From Armatimonadota bacterium (lineage in GTDB: Bacteria > Armatimonadota > Fimbriimonadia > Fimbriimonadales > Fimbriimonadaceae), in contig JAFDWR010000002.1 of the NCBI GenBank assembly GCA_018268355.1, positions 308,411 to 372,410 of the forward strand: a stretch of DNA of 64,000 bases, given 5' to 3'. This document shows, piece by piece, positions 36,520-43,651 of the stretch. The translations under genes were made by a program, and so were the position numbers. Position 1 is the stretch's first letter, and each line of letters starts with the position of its first letter. The notes beneath the pieces are model-generated. The model was not told where the DNA came from. It searched no databases and worked only from the letters and a program-made list of their open reading frames with translations.

Positions 36520-36894
36520 ATGAACGATCAAACTTCTCGACCCAGTTTGTATCCGGTTTTCCTGGCGCCTTTGCTGGCGGGGCTAGTGATGACGATCCTC
36601 GGGGGATTGATGATCATTCGGACATGGCTTGACATGTCTTCCGTGTGGGCCGGCACCCTGGTGATTCGGACAACCTTGACGAGTTCGGGGGGGACCGAGA
36701 GCATGACGTCTGGAATGCCTTCCGAAGTCACGACTTCGATGCCCCAACAGGTCGTGAGTCGGTCCAACGAACTGGTCAATGCTGCGGTGGGCGTGACCGT
36801 CATAAACACGCTGGTTGGCATCGCCTTCATGACCATCGGAGGTCTTTTCCTGCAGAAGGGCTTGCCCAAGCTCTTCATGAACACGCCTGAATAG
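36520..36894 (+). CDS. Small membrane protein, two TM segments
   Basis: 124-aa protein with two hydrophobic helices (FLAPLLAGLVMTILGGLMII and VGVTVINTLVGIAFMTIGGLFL) separated by an extracytoplasmic Ser/Thr-rich loop. It lies 9 nt upstream of the GH76 gene and may be co-expressed with it. Family not recognised. The 114-bp gap before it shows no clear promoter. Confidence 0.6.
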   Translation: MNDQTSRPSLYPVFLAPLLAGLVMTILGGLMIIRTWLDMSSVWAGTLVIRTTLTSSGGTESMTSGMPSEVTTSMPQQVVSRSNELVNAAVGVTVINTLVGIAFMTIGGLFLQKGLPKLFMNTPE

Positions 36895-36903
36895 CCCCAC
36901 GAC

Positions 36904-37944
36904 ATGACCCTTCTCGCCGCCCTCTCTTGCCTGTTCACCCAGACCAAGCCGGGCCCCGCCGAAATGTTTGACACCATTCTTTCGAAGTTTCAGATTCGTC
37001 AGGGGCGGTTTTTGGCCGAATCGATTGGGGGAGATTCGAACCCCGACCAGCCGATGTTCAACTGGGGCATTGGGGTCACGCTCTCGGCGGAAAACGCGCT
37101 CACCCGGCTCGACCCGAAGCGGAAACCGCGACTGCGCGCGATGCTCGAGATGTGTGAGGCTTATTGGAATCCGGCGGGTCCGGTGGCGGGGTTCGACGTG
37201 GTTCCGGGGCCGCCCTTTCCCACCGACCGGTATTACGACGACAACGCTTGGATGGTCATGGCCTATGTCGAGAGCTATGAGATCCTCGGGGATCGCAAGT
37301 GGCTGGTCCGGGCGGAGGAGACCCTTCGGTACGTCCTCAGCGGTGAGGACGACAAGCTGGGCGGCGGGATTTATTGGAAGGAGCGGGAGAAGTCTTCGAA
37401 GAACACCTGTTCGAACGGGCCTGCGGCGGCGGCGTGCCTGGCGGTTTATCGTCATACGAAGCGGCACGAGCTGCTCGCGAAGGCGAAGGAGCTTTATGCT
37501 TGGACCAAGGCGAAGCTCCAGGACCCTTCGGACGGACTCTTTTGGGACAACTTGACCCTCGATGGTCGGATGGACAAGACGAAGTGGAGCTACAACACCG
37601 CGCTCATGCTTCGGACCGCGAAGGAGCTGGGTCGGCTGCGGGCGGGTCGGGAGTTTCGCCTGGACGCGGAGCGGATGGAGAAGTCGGCGGTGGCGCGATG
37701 GGTGCGTCCCGACGGCGTGATTGATGACGAGCTGCAGTTTGCCCACCTTCTGTTTGAGAACCTCGATCCGCGCAAGTTTGACGCTGTGAAGTCGATTCAG
37801 CGGCTTTTGGGGTCGGCGGGGACGGCGGGGACGGCGGGACTCTTCGGCAAACGATGGGGCGAGGAGCCGAAGGCGAAGACCATGATGATCATTCAGGCTT
37901 CGGCGATCCGGGCGATGGCGATCCATGAGCTGCGGTCGCGCTGA
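36904..37944 (+). CDS. GH76-family glycoside hydrolase (alpha-1,6-mannanase-like)
   Basis: 346-aa (alpha/alpha)6-barrel type protein. The GH76 hallmark with adjacent aspartates is seen in RYYDDNAWMVMAYVESYE, followed by GGGIYWKEREKSSKNTCSNGPAAAACLAVY and WSYNTALMLRTAKEL. The family cleaves alpha-1,6-mannan, including fungal cell wall material. A short N-terminal hydrophobic stretch could be a signal peptide. It is the last chromosomal gene before the tRNA-Arg target site. Confidence 0.82.
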   Translation: MTLLAALSCLFTQTKPGPAEMFDTILSKFQIRQGRFLAESIGGDSNPDQPMFNWGIGVTLSAENALTRLDPKRKPRLRAMLEMCEAYWNPAGPVAGFDVVPGPPFPTDRYYDDNAWMVMAYVESYEILGDRKWLVRAEETLRYVLSGEDDKLGGGIYWKEREKSSKNTCSNGPAAAACLAVYRHTKRHELLAKAKELYAWTKAKLQDPSDGLFWDNLTLDGRMDKTKWSYNTALMLRTAKELGRLRAGREFRLDAERMEKSAVARWVRPDGVIDDELQFAHLLFENLDPRKFDAVKSIQRLLGSAGTAGTAGLFGKRWGEEPKAKTMMIIQASAIRAMAIHELRSR

Positions 37945-37979
37945 TCGGCGTGGTGGCGGGCCATAATAGGGGTGTTCGC

Positions 37980-38055
37980 GGCTCCGTAGCTCAGAGGATA
38001 GAGCGCCTCCGTCCTAAGGAGGGCGTCGGGGGTTCGATTCCCTCCGGGGCCGCCA
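37980..38055 (+). tRNA. tRNA-Arg (anticodon CCT)
   Basis: Complete cloverleaf of 76 nt with encoded CCA. Acceptor GGCTCCG/CGGGGCC, D-stem GCTC/GAGC, anticodon stem CCTCC/GGAGG with loop GTCCTAA (anticodon CCT at 38,013-38,015), and T-arm GGGGG-TTCGATT-CCCTC. CATAAT at 37,962-37,967 is a plausible -10. Its last 45 nt are the attachment core for two tandem islands, so the 3' half may have been supplied by an incoming element. Confidence 0.95.
38011..38055 (+). repeat. attL-like core: 3' 45 nt of tRNA-Arg
   Basis: From the anticodon loop to CCA. It matches 56,845-56,889 at 39 of 45 positions and 63,611-63,655 at 40 of 45, without gaps. The ends GTCCTAAGGAG and CGGGGCCGCCA are identical in all three. 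This is the left boundary of the nitrate island. Confidence 0.85.
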
Positions 38056-38082
38056 TTTTGAACTTAGAGTTGTGCATCCATG

Positions 38083-38107
38083 ACGCCCTCCGTAGTGCGG
38101 AGGGCGT
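38083..38107 (-). terminator. Perfect 10-bp hairpin at island left end
   Basis: ACGCCCTCCG (38,083-38,092), loop TAGTG, CGGAGGGCGT (38,098-38,107). It lies between the stop of the NarI-like gene and the tRNA, so it likely terminates the island's leftmost transcript. No T-tract follows. The right arm CGGAGGGCGT recurs at 56,965-56,974 in the left end of the second island. Confidence 0.55.
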
Positions 38108-38114
38108 TACTACC

Positions 38115-39155
38115 TTAGCCGACGAACGAGCGATCCTCCATCACTGCTAGCTGGTTGATGGCGATGAGTTTGCGCTTCTCGGCAGGCGAAAGATTTTGGT
38201 GATCGCCGAAGTCCACGCCGACCTCCTTCATCACTTCGACCAAATCATCGTGGTGTAGCTTGGATTGATACTCATCCCCCGAGCGAATACATACCGCCTT
38301 AGGGCCCTCAATTCCCGCTTCCTTGTAATACGCAACCCCAAGCTGAGCCGGTCGCTGAATCACGTGAAAGAGCTTGCCGAACGGCATCCAAAGCAACAGG
38401 ATGATCACGGTGAATGCATGCAACAGCGAGATGAAGCTAAAGTGAGCCCCTCCCATCAGCTTGTAGCTCGCCGTGATCATCAAGCCCGTGATGGAAACCG
38501 CAAAAAGCAAAACGAGCGGAATCAAGTCGTTTTCAATGGATTGGACAGCATGGGCCCCGTGCTGGAAAACGCGTCGATGCATTGCGAGGCCAATGCCTCC
38601 CAAGACGAGAAACGCGCTGATGTTGAGGCCGTTAAAGAGGAGCCATCCAACGACGCTGTTCGGGTCGAAAGCAAACTGAGGAATGCTCATGAATTCAACC
38701 TGATAGTTGTATCCATCCGGTGCAACGCCAAATTGAATCCACCCCCAGCTCAAGGGAAATGTTATCGCAAAAGCAATCAAGCAACCCCACGCCATGCCCA
38801 TATGGGCGAGCCACCGAGATGTGCTTCGCTTTCCAATGAACTTCTGAAGGACTATATTGTTGATGAGCAAACCGATGAGTTTAAAGATGTTCCGAACGAG
38901 CTTTTTGGGCTCCACAAAGAGCTTCCACGAAGCGACAAAGTAACGCCAGGTCGCTGGTCTTTGAATCCACAGCAAGTAACGGTAGGCAAACGCGAAGGCA
39001 GCAAAAATGGTTGCTGCCGTGTAAGCCGCCAGCGGCGAATCGAAGCGAGTGAGCTTGCCTGAACCGAAGTAAACGGCTGCGAGGAGTCCGAGTGAACAAA
39101 TCAAGCCACCGATGATCGCGATGGGGAGTGGATTTTTGGGTGGACTCTTAGTCAC
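38115..39155 (-). CDS. NarI-like membrane cytochrome b (quinol dehydrogenase)
   Basis: 346-aa integral membrane protein with about seven hydrophobic helices. Candidate haem-b histidines sit in SRWLAHMGMAWGC, GLAMHRRVFQHG, SFISLLHAFTVI and GKLFHVIQRP, the arrangement of NarI/HdrE/TmcC-type quinol oxidoreductases. The soluble C-terminus (about 60 residues) has no cofactor motif. The start overlaps the stop of the upstream CMD gene (ATGA). It is the most likely menaquinol-oxidising subunit for the island's nitrate reductase, although it lies 12 kb from the catalytic gene. Confidence 0.78.
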   Translation of the reverse strand: MTKSPPKNPLPIAIIGGLICSLGLLAAVYFGSGKLTRFDSPLAAYTAATIFAAFAFAYRYLLWIQRPATWRYFVASWKLFVEPKKLVRNIFKLIGLLINNIVLQKFIGKRSTSRWLAHMGMAWGCLIAFAITFPLSWGWIQFGVAPDGYNYQVEFMSIPQFAFDPNSVVGWLLFNGLNISAFLVLGGIGLAMHRRVFQHGAHAVQSIENDLIPLVLLFAVSITGLMITASYKLMGGAHFSFISLLHAFTVIILLLWMPFGKLFHVIQRPAQLGVAYYKEAGIEGPKAVCIRSGDEYQSKLHHDDLVEVMKEVGVDFGDHQNLSPAEKRKLIAINQLAVMEDRSFVG

Positions 39156-39472
39156 GGCTTTTCCTCTTCAAGAACTGCATCAATCCAGCTAAGGCAAGCC
39201 ATCATGTGCGGGAATCCCAACGTCGGCGCGGCGAGCAATGCAACATGGCGCAACTCTTCAACGGTTGCCCCAGCTTGGAGGGCCTTGTGCGCATGGCTCT
39301 TTGCACCTCCTTCGAGACGAGCACCGAAAGACATCGCGAGTTTCATGAGGCATCGGGTCTTTTCGTCGAGCGGTCCTGCGGTTGCAACTGCTTCTCCGTA
39401 GGTCTCGTAGGCCTTCCCGACCTCTGGAAAGTCTTCAAAGAACCGGACATATCGCTTTGGCAACCGTGCCAT
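39152..39472 (-). CDS. Carboxymuconolactone decarboxylase (AhpD-like) family protein
   Basis: About 106-aa all-helical protein (MARLPKRYVRFFEDFPEVGKAYE) with the CMD core LDEKTRCLMKLAMSFGARLEGGAKSHAHKALQAGATVEEL. The CxxC or CxxH redox pair of AhpD is absent (GGAKSHAHK), so peroxidase activity is unlikely. ATG 39,472 is chosen over an upstream TTG. It lies 42.5 bp from the centre of a regulatory palindrome, with CATACT as -10 and a 1-nt leader. It is coupled to the NarI-like gene. Role in nitrate respiration unknown. Confidence 0.72.
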   Translation of the reverse strand: MARLPKRYVRFFEDFPEVGKAYETYGEAVATAGPLDEKTRCLMKLAMSFGARLEGGAKSHAHKALQAGATVEELRHVALLAAPTLGFPHMMACLSWIDAVLEEEKP

Positions 39473-39482
39473 AGTCAATAGT

Positions 39483-40091
39483 ATGGAAGGCCAGGCGGGG
39501 ACGCACTATGATATCGATCATGCTGACCAGTCTTCCGTCCTGTTGACTGGCGGAGCAAGCTGCCGGATGGGTTTCGATAAGGCTTCAATCTTGATTGAGA
39601 GCGTGCCGCTTGCCGTCCGGTTAGCACGAATGCTGCAGGAAGCCGGTTGGGAACCCACGATTTTGGGTCGCACTCCCCTCGATGGCTATTGCTTCCATCC
39701 CGATAACGAGGTTGAACGCGGGCCTCTCGCGGCCCTTCGCGCGTTCTGCCCAACAAGCCATCTGGTCTTCGTTCTTTCCTGCGATGTACCCCTCTTTGAC
39801 GGGGCCGTCGCGAGGGCTCTCAAATCCTGTCTCGGTGAAAAGGAAGCTGCGATTCCCGCTATCGACGGACGATTGCAACCTTTGTGCGGGGTTTATCGTC
39901 GCGAGGCCTGGGAGAGGCTCTCCATTGTTGACTCGGCCAGAATCATGGATTGGGTGGAGGCCTTGGACGTGGAAATTGTCACCGAAGTGGAGTTACTACG
40001 GCTTGGGGTTCAGCCCGACTGGTGCAGAGGAGTCAATACGCCGTCGGAGCTCAAGACTTTATTGGCGTTAGCCAAGTGGGCCGTCGAATAG
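39483..40091 (+). CDS. mobA: Molybdenum cofactor guanylyltransferase
   Basis: About 202 aa. Adds GMP to molybdopterin, giving the bis-MGD cofactor needed by the island's NasA-like reductase. The nucleotide-binding motif LLTGGASCRMGFDKAS is at about 21-36 and the C-terminal GVNTPSEL matches the family. The ATG at 39,483 adds about 20 residues before the motif, and no better in-frame start exists. The 5' end of this frame contains a regulatory palindrome. The 3' end overlaps the regulator gene on the other strand by 82 bp. Confidence 0.88.
   Translation: MEGQAGTHYDIDHADQSSVLLTGGASCRMGFDKASILIESVPLAVRLARMLQEAGWEPTILGRTPLDGYCFHPDNEVERGPLAALRAFCPTSHLVFVLSCDVPLFDGAVARALKSCLGEKEAAIPAIDGRLQPLCGVYRREAWERLSIVDSARIMDWVEALDVEIVTEVELLRLGVQPDWCRGVNTPSELKTLLALAKWAVE
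39506..39523 (-). promoter_or_regulatory. Crp/Fnr-type site S1 (CMD-narI operon)
   Basis: CTATGATATCGATCATGC contains ATGA-N6-TCAT centred at 39,514.5, which is 42.5 bp upstream of the CMD start codon. CATACT at 39,480-39,485 (minus strand) is the -10. It lies inside the 5' part of mobA and does not fit a leaderless start for mobA itself. Confidence 0.75.
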
Positions 40092-40762
40092 AGACTGGTC
40101 CGGTCAACGACAGTGAGGCTTTTGTGGCCCGTTAGAATCGTGCCTGCTTTGTTCCACCGGGAGGTGATTCTGATGGCACTTTCAACTGTGGTGACCCCGA
40201 TTTCGGCCAGGGCCTTGCGAGTGAGGTGGATGGGAGTCGCCATGCCGTGATCCCGGGCGTTGATCTCATCGAGCCGCAATAAAGCAAGCGCCAATCGAGC
40301 TTCCACTTCGCCAGTGGCCATAGCCGCCATAAACCCGTATCCCCCCAACATACGCGGTACGGACGCACTGGTCGCTTTTCGGAGCAACTCTGGGTCATTA
40401 AAGGTGGCATCCCGCCAGGCATCACTGTCAACGATAAGGGCCTCAACATCGGTCAGAGCCAAGCAGGAGAACGGGTGAGATACATTGCCAAGGGTCGCGA
40501 GCAAGCCAGTGCAATCGCCGGGGCCAAGAAGCTCAACCACCACTTGCTTTCCACAGGGCGCCTCTTGAGTGAGTCTTACCAAACCGGACACGAGAACACA
40601 GAAGAATCTTGCTGGATCCCAACGACGCCAGAGATAGGATCCTTCATTAAATGTTCTCAACTCGCTGGCGGCTTGGAGGCGATCCAGGCTCGCAGGATTA
40701 CTACCATGGCCCAGGCCGCAGCAATTTAGCATGGTTCGAATCGTATCAGCAGCTTGCCGCAT
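40010..40762 (-). CDS. Crp/Fnr-family transcriptional regulator 1
   Basis: About 250 aa from ATG 40,762, with AAGGAG 9 nt upstream. The N-terminal half is a cyclic-nucleotide-binding-like beta barrel (LRTFNEGSYLWRRWDPARFFCVLVSGLVRL). The C-terminal winged helix has recognition helix TTVESAIRITSRW, nearly identical to that of the second regulator at 55,981. Cysteines near the N-terminus (MLNCCG) do not form a clear Fnr iron-sulfur motif. It overlaps the NnrS gene end by 17 bp, so it is co-transcribed with it. The last about 27 residues are encoded antisense to mobA. Confidence 0.85.
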   Translation of the reverse strand: MRQAADTIRTMLNCCGLGHGSNPASLDRLQAASELRTFNEGSYLWRRWDPARFFCVLVSGLVRLTQEAPCGKQVVVELLGPGDCTGLLATLGNVSHPFSCLALTDVEALIVDSDAWRDATFNDPELLRKATSASVPRMLGGYGFMAAMATGEVEARLALALLRLDEINARDHGMATPIHLTRKALAEIGVTTVESAIRITSRWNKAGTILTGHKSLTVVDRTSLYSTAHLANANKVLSSDGVLTPLHQSG

Positions 40763-42119
40763 AGGTCTGGCTCCTTCGGAGCAAGAATCTGAGCATGACC
40801 GTAGCCCATATGCCGAGACCGAGCAACTCCACGAAGCCGGTCCAGCCCATCGGGGCAAAGGCAGAGCGATTCAAGTCCGTGATGATTTCCAAACCGACCC
40901 GTGCCGCATTGCCCACGTTCAGCAGAGCAAAGACACTCCATAGGGCGGGAACCTTTCGCTCATCGAGCATCAGCATTTTCGTGACCAAGTGGTAGCCCAC
41001 CGCTACGATCATTTGTGAAATGAATCCCACCGTCACCGCATGGCGGATCGCGCCGGTGTAGGCGTGCGAAAACGGAGCGCCTATCGCCCGCAAATGCAAG
41101 GGCTCTAGGATCAGAAGTGCGCCTGCAATTAGCAACCAGGCAAATGCAGAGCGGATGAACTTTTGACTGGGATTGGCATGGCGCGCGGGGCTGAAGACAC
41201 CCAAAGAAAGGGTCATTGCCCCCGCCCCTAGAGCCAACAGAACGCCGCCGAGCCGAAACCAAAAATCTGTGCCCGGCATTAACCCCGACTGAAAATACAC
41301 GTTCCAGCCCACCACGCGGGCGATCAGCCCACTCGACCAGAGTCCGAATGCGGCAAGGCCCCAACCCGCGTCAGCGGCTCGAAAACCAAGACATCCGGGG
41401 AACTTGCTCGCCGCGACACCAAAAATCATCATCGCCACAAAGCCCAAAAATTGCAGTTCCCGAAGAGGCGTGAACCATTGGGCGACAAAGGCAATCGAAG
41501 CCTCTCGACTCGGCTGGTGACTAAGCGCAAATGCAATTGGCTCGGCTAGAGAGACCAGGAGCAAGCACCCCAATGAGGCGAATACAAACGCAGTCGGCCA
41601 CGTGAGGGGTTCCGCCTTCCGGTATCGGTTAGCACCGATGTTGTTAAGGAACAACGCCACGGCAACGATCTGAAAACTAGCAGAGGCCAGTCCTAACCAA
41701 AGCCAGCGTGAGGCATCTTGCTGGGCGAGAGGTTCGGCTGCGAATCGCAGCGTAATACCGGCTCCCATGCTGCCTAGAGCCCACCAGGCGATCTTGTGAA
41801 ACGACGCGCTCTTGGCGAGCGTGGTTCCGTGCTGTTGCATGGCAAACCCCATGACAAAAAAGCCGACCCACCCAAAGAGCTGCGAGTTGGCATGGGCCAG
41901 AACGTAGGGTGTCCAGACGGACGCCGTATAGCTTCCTTGAAGAGCGATGCCCATCAAGGCAATCGCCCCGAGCAGACAACCCACCGTAAGCACGGTGATG
42001 ATGCCGCATATGAAGAAGGGGCGATACACCTGGGTTTCCGCACGATCCTCTCCCGACTTGGCCACGGGAATGGCCGAACGCATCGGAAGCAAAGTCAATG
42101 AGGATCGCTCTTTGATCAT
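40746..42119 (-). CDS. nnrS: NnrS family membrane protein
   Basis: About 457 aa with about twelve hydrophobic helices. Opening YRPFFICG and the later LAHANSQLFGWVGFFVMGFAMQ and RHAVTVGFISQMIVAVGYHLV blocks carry the histidines typical of NnrS haem-copper proteins, which protect against nitric oxide stress during nitrate respiration. ATG 42,119 is chosen because it is 42.5 bp from palindrome S2 with GATAAT as -10, giving a 1-nt leader. Its presence fits accumulation of nitrite and NO by-products, since no nitrite reductase is in the island. Confidence 0.85.
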   Translation of the reverse strand: MIKERSSLTLLPMRSAIPVAKSGEDRAETQVYRPFFICGIITVLTVGCLLGAIALMGIALQGSYTASVWTPYVLAHANSQLFGWVGFFVMGFAMQQHGTTLAKSASFHKIAWWALGSMGAGITLRFAAEPLAQQDASRWLWLGLASASFQIVAVALFLNNIGANRYRKAEPLTWPTAFVFASLGCLLLVSLAEPIAFALSHQPSREASIAFVAQWFTPLRELQFLGFVAMMIFGVAASKFPGCLGFRAADAGWGLAAFGLWSSGLIARVVGWNVYFQSGLMPGTDFWFRLGGVLLALGAGAMTLSLGVFSPARHANPSQKFIRSAFAWLLIAGALLILEPLHLRAIGAPFSHAYTGAIRHAVTVGFISQMIVAVGYHLVTKMLMLDERKVPALWSVFALLNVGNAARVGLEIITDLNRSAFAPMGWTGFVELLGLGIWATVMLRFLLRRSQTYAASC

Positions 42120-42152
42120 ATTTATTATTATCATGGGCTTAGTCGGCCACCG

Positions 42153-42170
42153 CCATGATGATTGTCATAT
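42153..42170 (-). promoter_or_regulatory. Crp/Fnr-type site S2 (nnrS operon)
   Basis: CCATGATGATTGTCATAT is centred at 42,161.5. GATAAT (42,127-42,132, minus strand) is the -10, and the nnrS ATG starts at 42,119, 42.5 bp from the centre. Confidence 0.78.
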
Positions 42171-42190
42171 CGGGAACGGCCGCCTGATGG

Positions 42191-43522
42191 CTAGCAGGGT
42201 TTTTCAGCCCCTTTTCGTGAGTAGAACCACCAGTTCAGGCCGATGTTGATCACGTAGAAAGTGGCAAGGCCCATGAAGAACGGGGCCGCGTTGCGGCCCG
42301 ATCCGAGCACCGCGCCTAGAATTAGGCTGAAAGCGAACGGCCCATAGGCCGCAATCGCGGAAGTCCATCCGATCACGCCCCCCGCCTGGCGTGGCGGGAA
42401 AATCATGGGGATCTGTTTAAACGTGCTCGCATTGCCAATGCCGCTGAAGAAGAAGATTCCGAGCATGAGCCACAGAAAACCGCTCCAGCTCGCCATCGAA
42501 ACTGGATTCGCAAATGGCAGGATTGCAATGCTGCACCCCAGCATCCCAAGACCGCTGACCATCGTGACCTTTGCCCCTCCAACTTTGTCTGCGACTGGCC
42601 CTGCGGCAGCTCGGACTCCTGCACCAACCAGGGGGCCTAGAAATGCAAACGCCAGTGGATCTGGGGCTCCATCGAATCCGCCGTAGAGCTGCTTGATCAT
42701 TAACGGAAAAGCAGCAGCTAGGCCACTGAACGACCCGAAGGTCATGATGTAGAGCGAGGTCATCACCCACGTGTGCTTTTCCTTAAAGATATCGAGTTGC
42801 TCTTTGAAGCTGGCCTGAACGGGCACGTCCCGAAGACCAAACCACGCCACTACAGCACCCAAGAGCACCAGCGGCACCCAAACAAGGGCCCCGTTCTGCA
42901 GATAGATGCTGCTTGTCGCCCCGGTCTTGGGGTTCGCCAGAGTTTGCGAACTTCCCAAAAGGCCGATACCAATAATGGCGGGGATAAGAAATTGGGCGAC
43001 GCTCACGCCAAAGTTGCCGATCCCCGCTTGAATCCCGAGCGCCGTCCCCAGTTTGGATTTTGGGAAAAACAACGAAGTGCTCGGCATGAATGAACTGAAG
43101 TTGCCTCCACCTAATCCGGCCAAGAAGGCCAGCATCAAAAAGGTGGAGAGTGGTGTTTGGGGATTCATAACAGCAAACCCCCAGCCCACGCAGGGGATCG
43201 CCAAGAGAAGCGTCGATACACTCACGGTCTTGCGCGTTCCAAAAATGGGGATGAGAAAGGTGTGAATGATGCGCAAGGTTCCAGCCGCGAGGCCTGGCAT
43301 GGCGGTCAGCCAGAACAGTTCTTGGGGCGTGAATTTGAATCCGATCCCGGAGAGCTTCACGACCAGAGCACTCACCATGAACCAGGTGGAGAAACTTAGG
43401 AGAAGGCAGAACGTGGTGATCCACAACGTCCGCCATGCGACCGGCTTCGCGGTGGACTCCCAAAAGGCAGGATCGTTAGGTTGCCAGTCTTGAACTTTCT
43501 GAGTGTCGTTTTCTGTATTCAT
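42191..43522 (-). CDS. narK: NarK-type nitrate/nitrite transporter 1
   Basis: About 443-aa major facilitator protein of the nitrate/nitrite porter family. Twelve hydrophobic helices are visible with the nitrate signatures GLGGGNFSSFMPSTSLFFP and GTALGIQAGIGNFGVS. Start MNTENDTQK at 43,522 is chosen over an upstream frame extension that would run through the promoter. It is the only transcript of the regulon with a clear leader (about 18 nt, with AAAGAG). Import of nitrate or nitrate/nitrite exchange is expected. Confidence 0.92.
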   Translation of the reverse strand: MNTENDTQKVQDWQPNDPAFWESTAKPVAWRTLWITTFCLLLSFSTWFMVSALVVKLSGIGFKFTPQELFWLTAMPGLAAGTLRIIHTFLIPIFGTRKTVSVSTLLLAIPCVGWGFAVMNPQTPLSTFLMLAFLAGLGGGNFSSFMPSTSLFFPKSKLGTALGIQAGIGNFGVSVAQFLIPAIIGIGLLGSSQTLANPKTGATSSIYLQNGALVWVPLVLLGAVVAWFGLRDVPVQASFKEQLDIFKEKHTWVMTSLYIMTFGSFSGLAAAFPLMIKQLYGGFDGAPDPLAFAFLGPLVGAGVRAAAGPVADKVGGAKVTMVSGLGMLGCSIAILPFANPVSMASWSGFLWLMLGIFFFSGIGNASTFKQIPMIFPPRQAGGVIGWTSAIAAYGPFAFSLILGAVLGSGRNAAPFFMGLATFYVINIGLNWWFYSRKGAEKPC

Positions 43523-43572
43523 GGATCGGACTCTTTGTCTTTCCTCATTGTCGATGATCCGCTCACGGCGCG

Positions 43573-43590
43573 CTATGATGCCCGTCATAG
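43573..43590 (-). promoter_or_regulatory. Crp/Fnr-type site S3 (narK1)
   Basis: CTATGATGCCCGTCATAG is centred at 43,581.5. GACAAT (43,547-43,552, minus strand) is the -10, placing the start at 43,540, again 41.5 bp from the centre. The ATG is 18 nt further down. Confidence 0.8.
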
Positions 43591-43651
43591 AATCTCAAAT
43601 CGCCGAAGCACCATCAGCCAATGGGCTTTGGTGAGCGCGCTAGTCCGCCGA

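Noticed and set aside
39543..39560. Leaderless mobA start driven by site S1
   Set aside because: 41.5 bp from the S1 centre on the plus strand (39,556) there is no start codon and no -10-like hexamer at the right place; S1 serves only the minus-strand operon.
42191..43588. Longer NarK1 start at 43,588
   Set aside because: The extension would be encoded by the promoter itself (site S3 and the -10), and the family N-terminus begins at 43,522.
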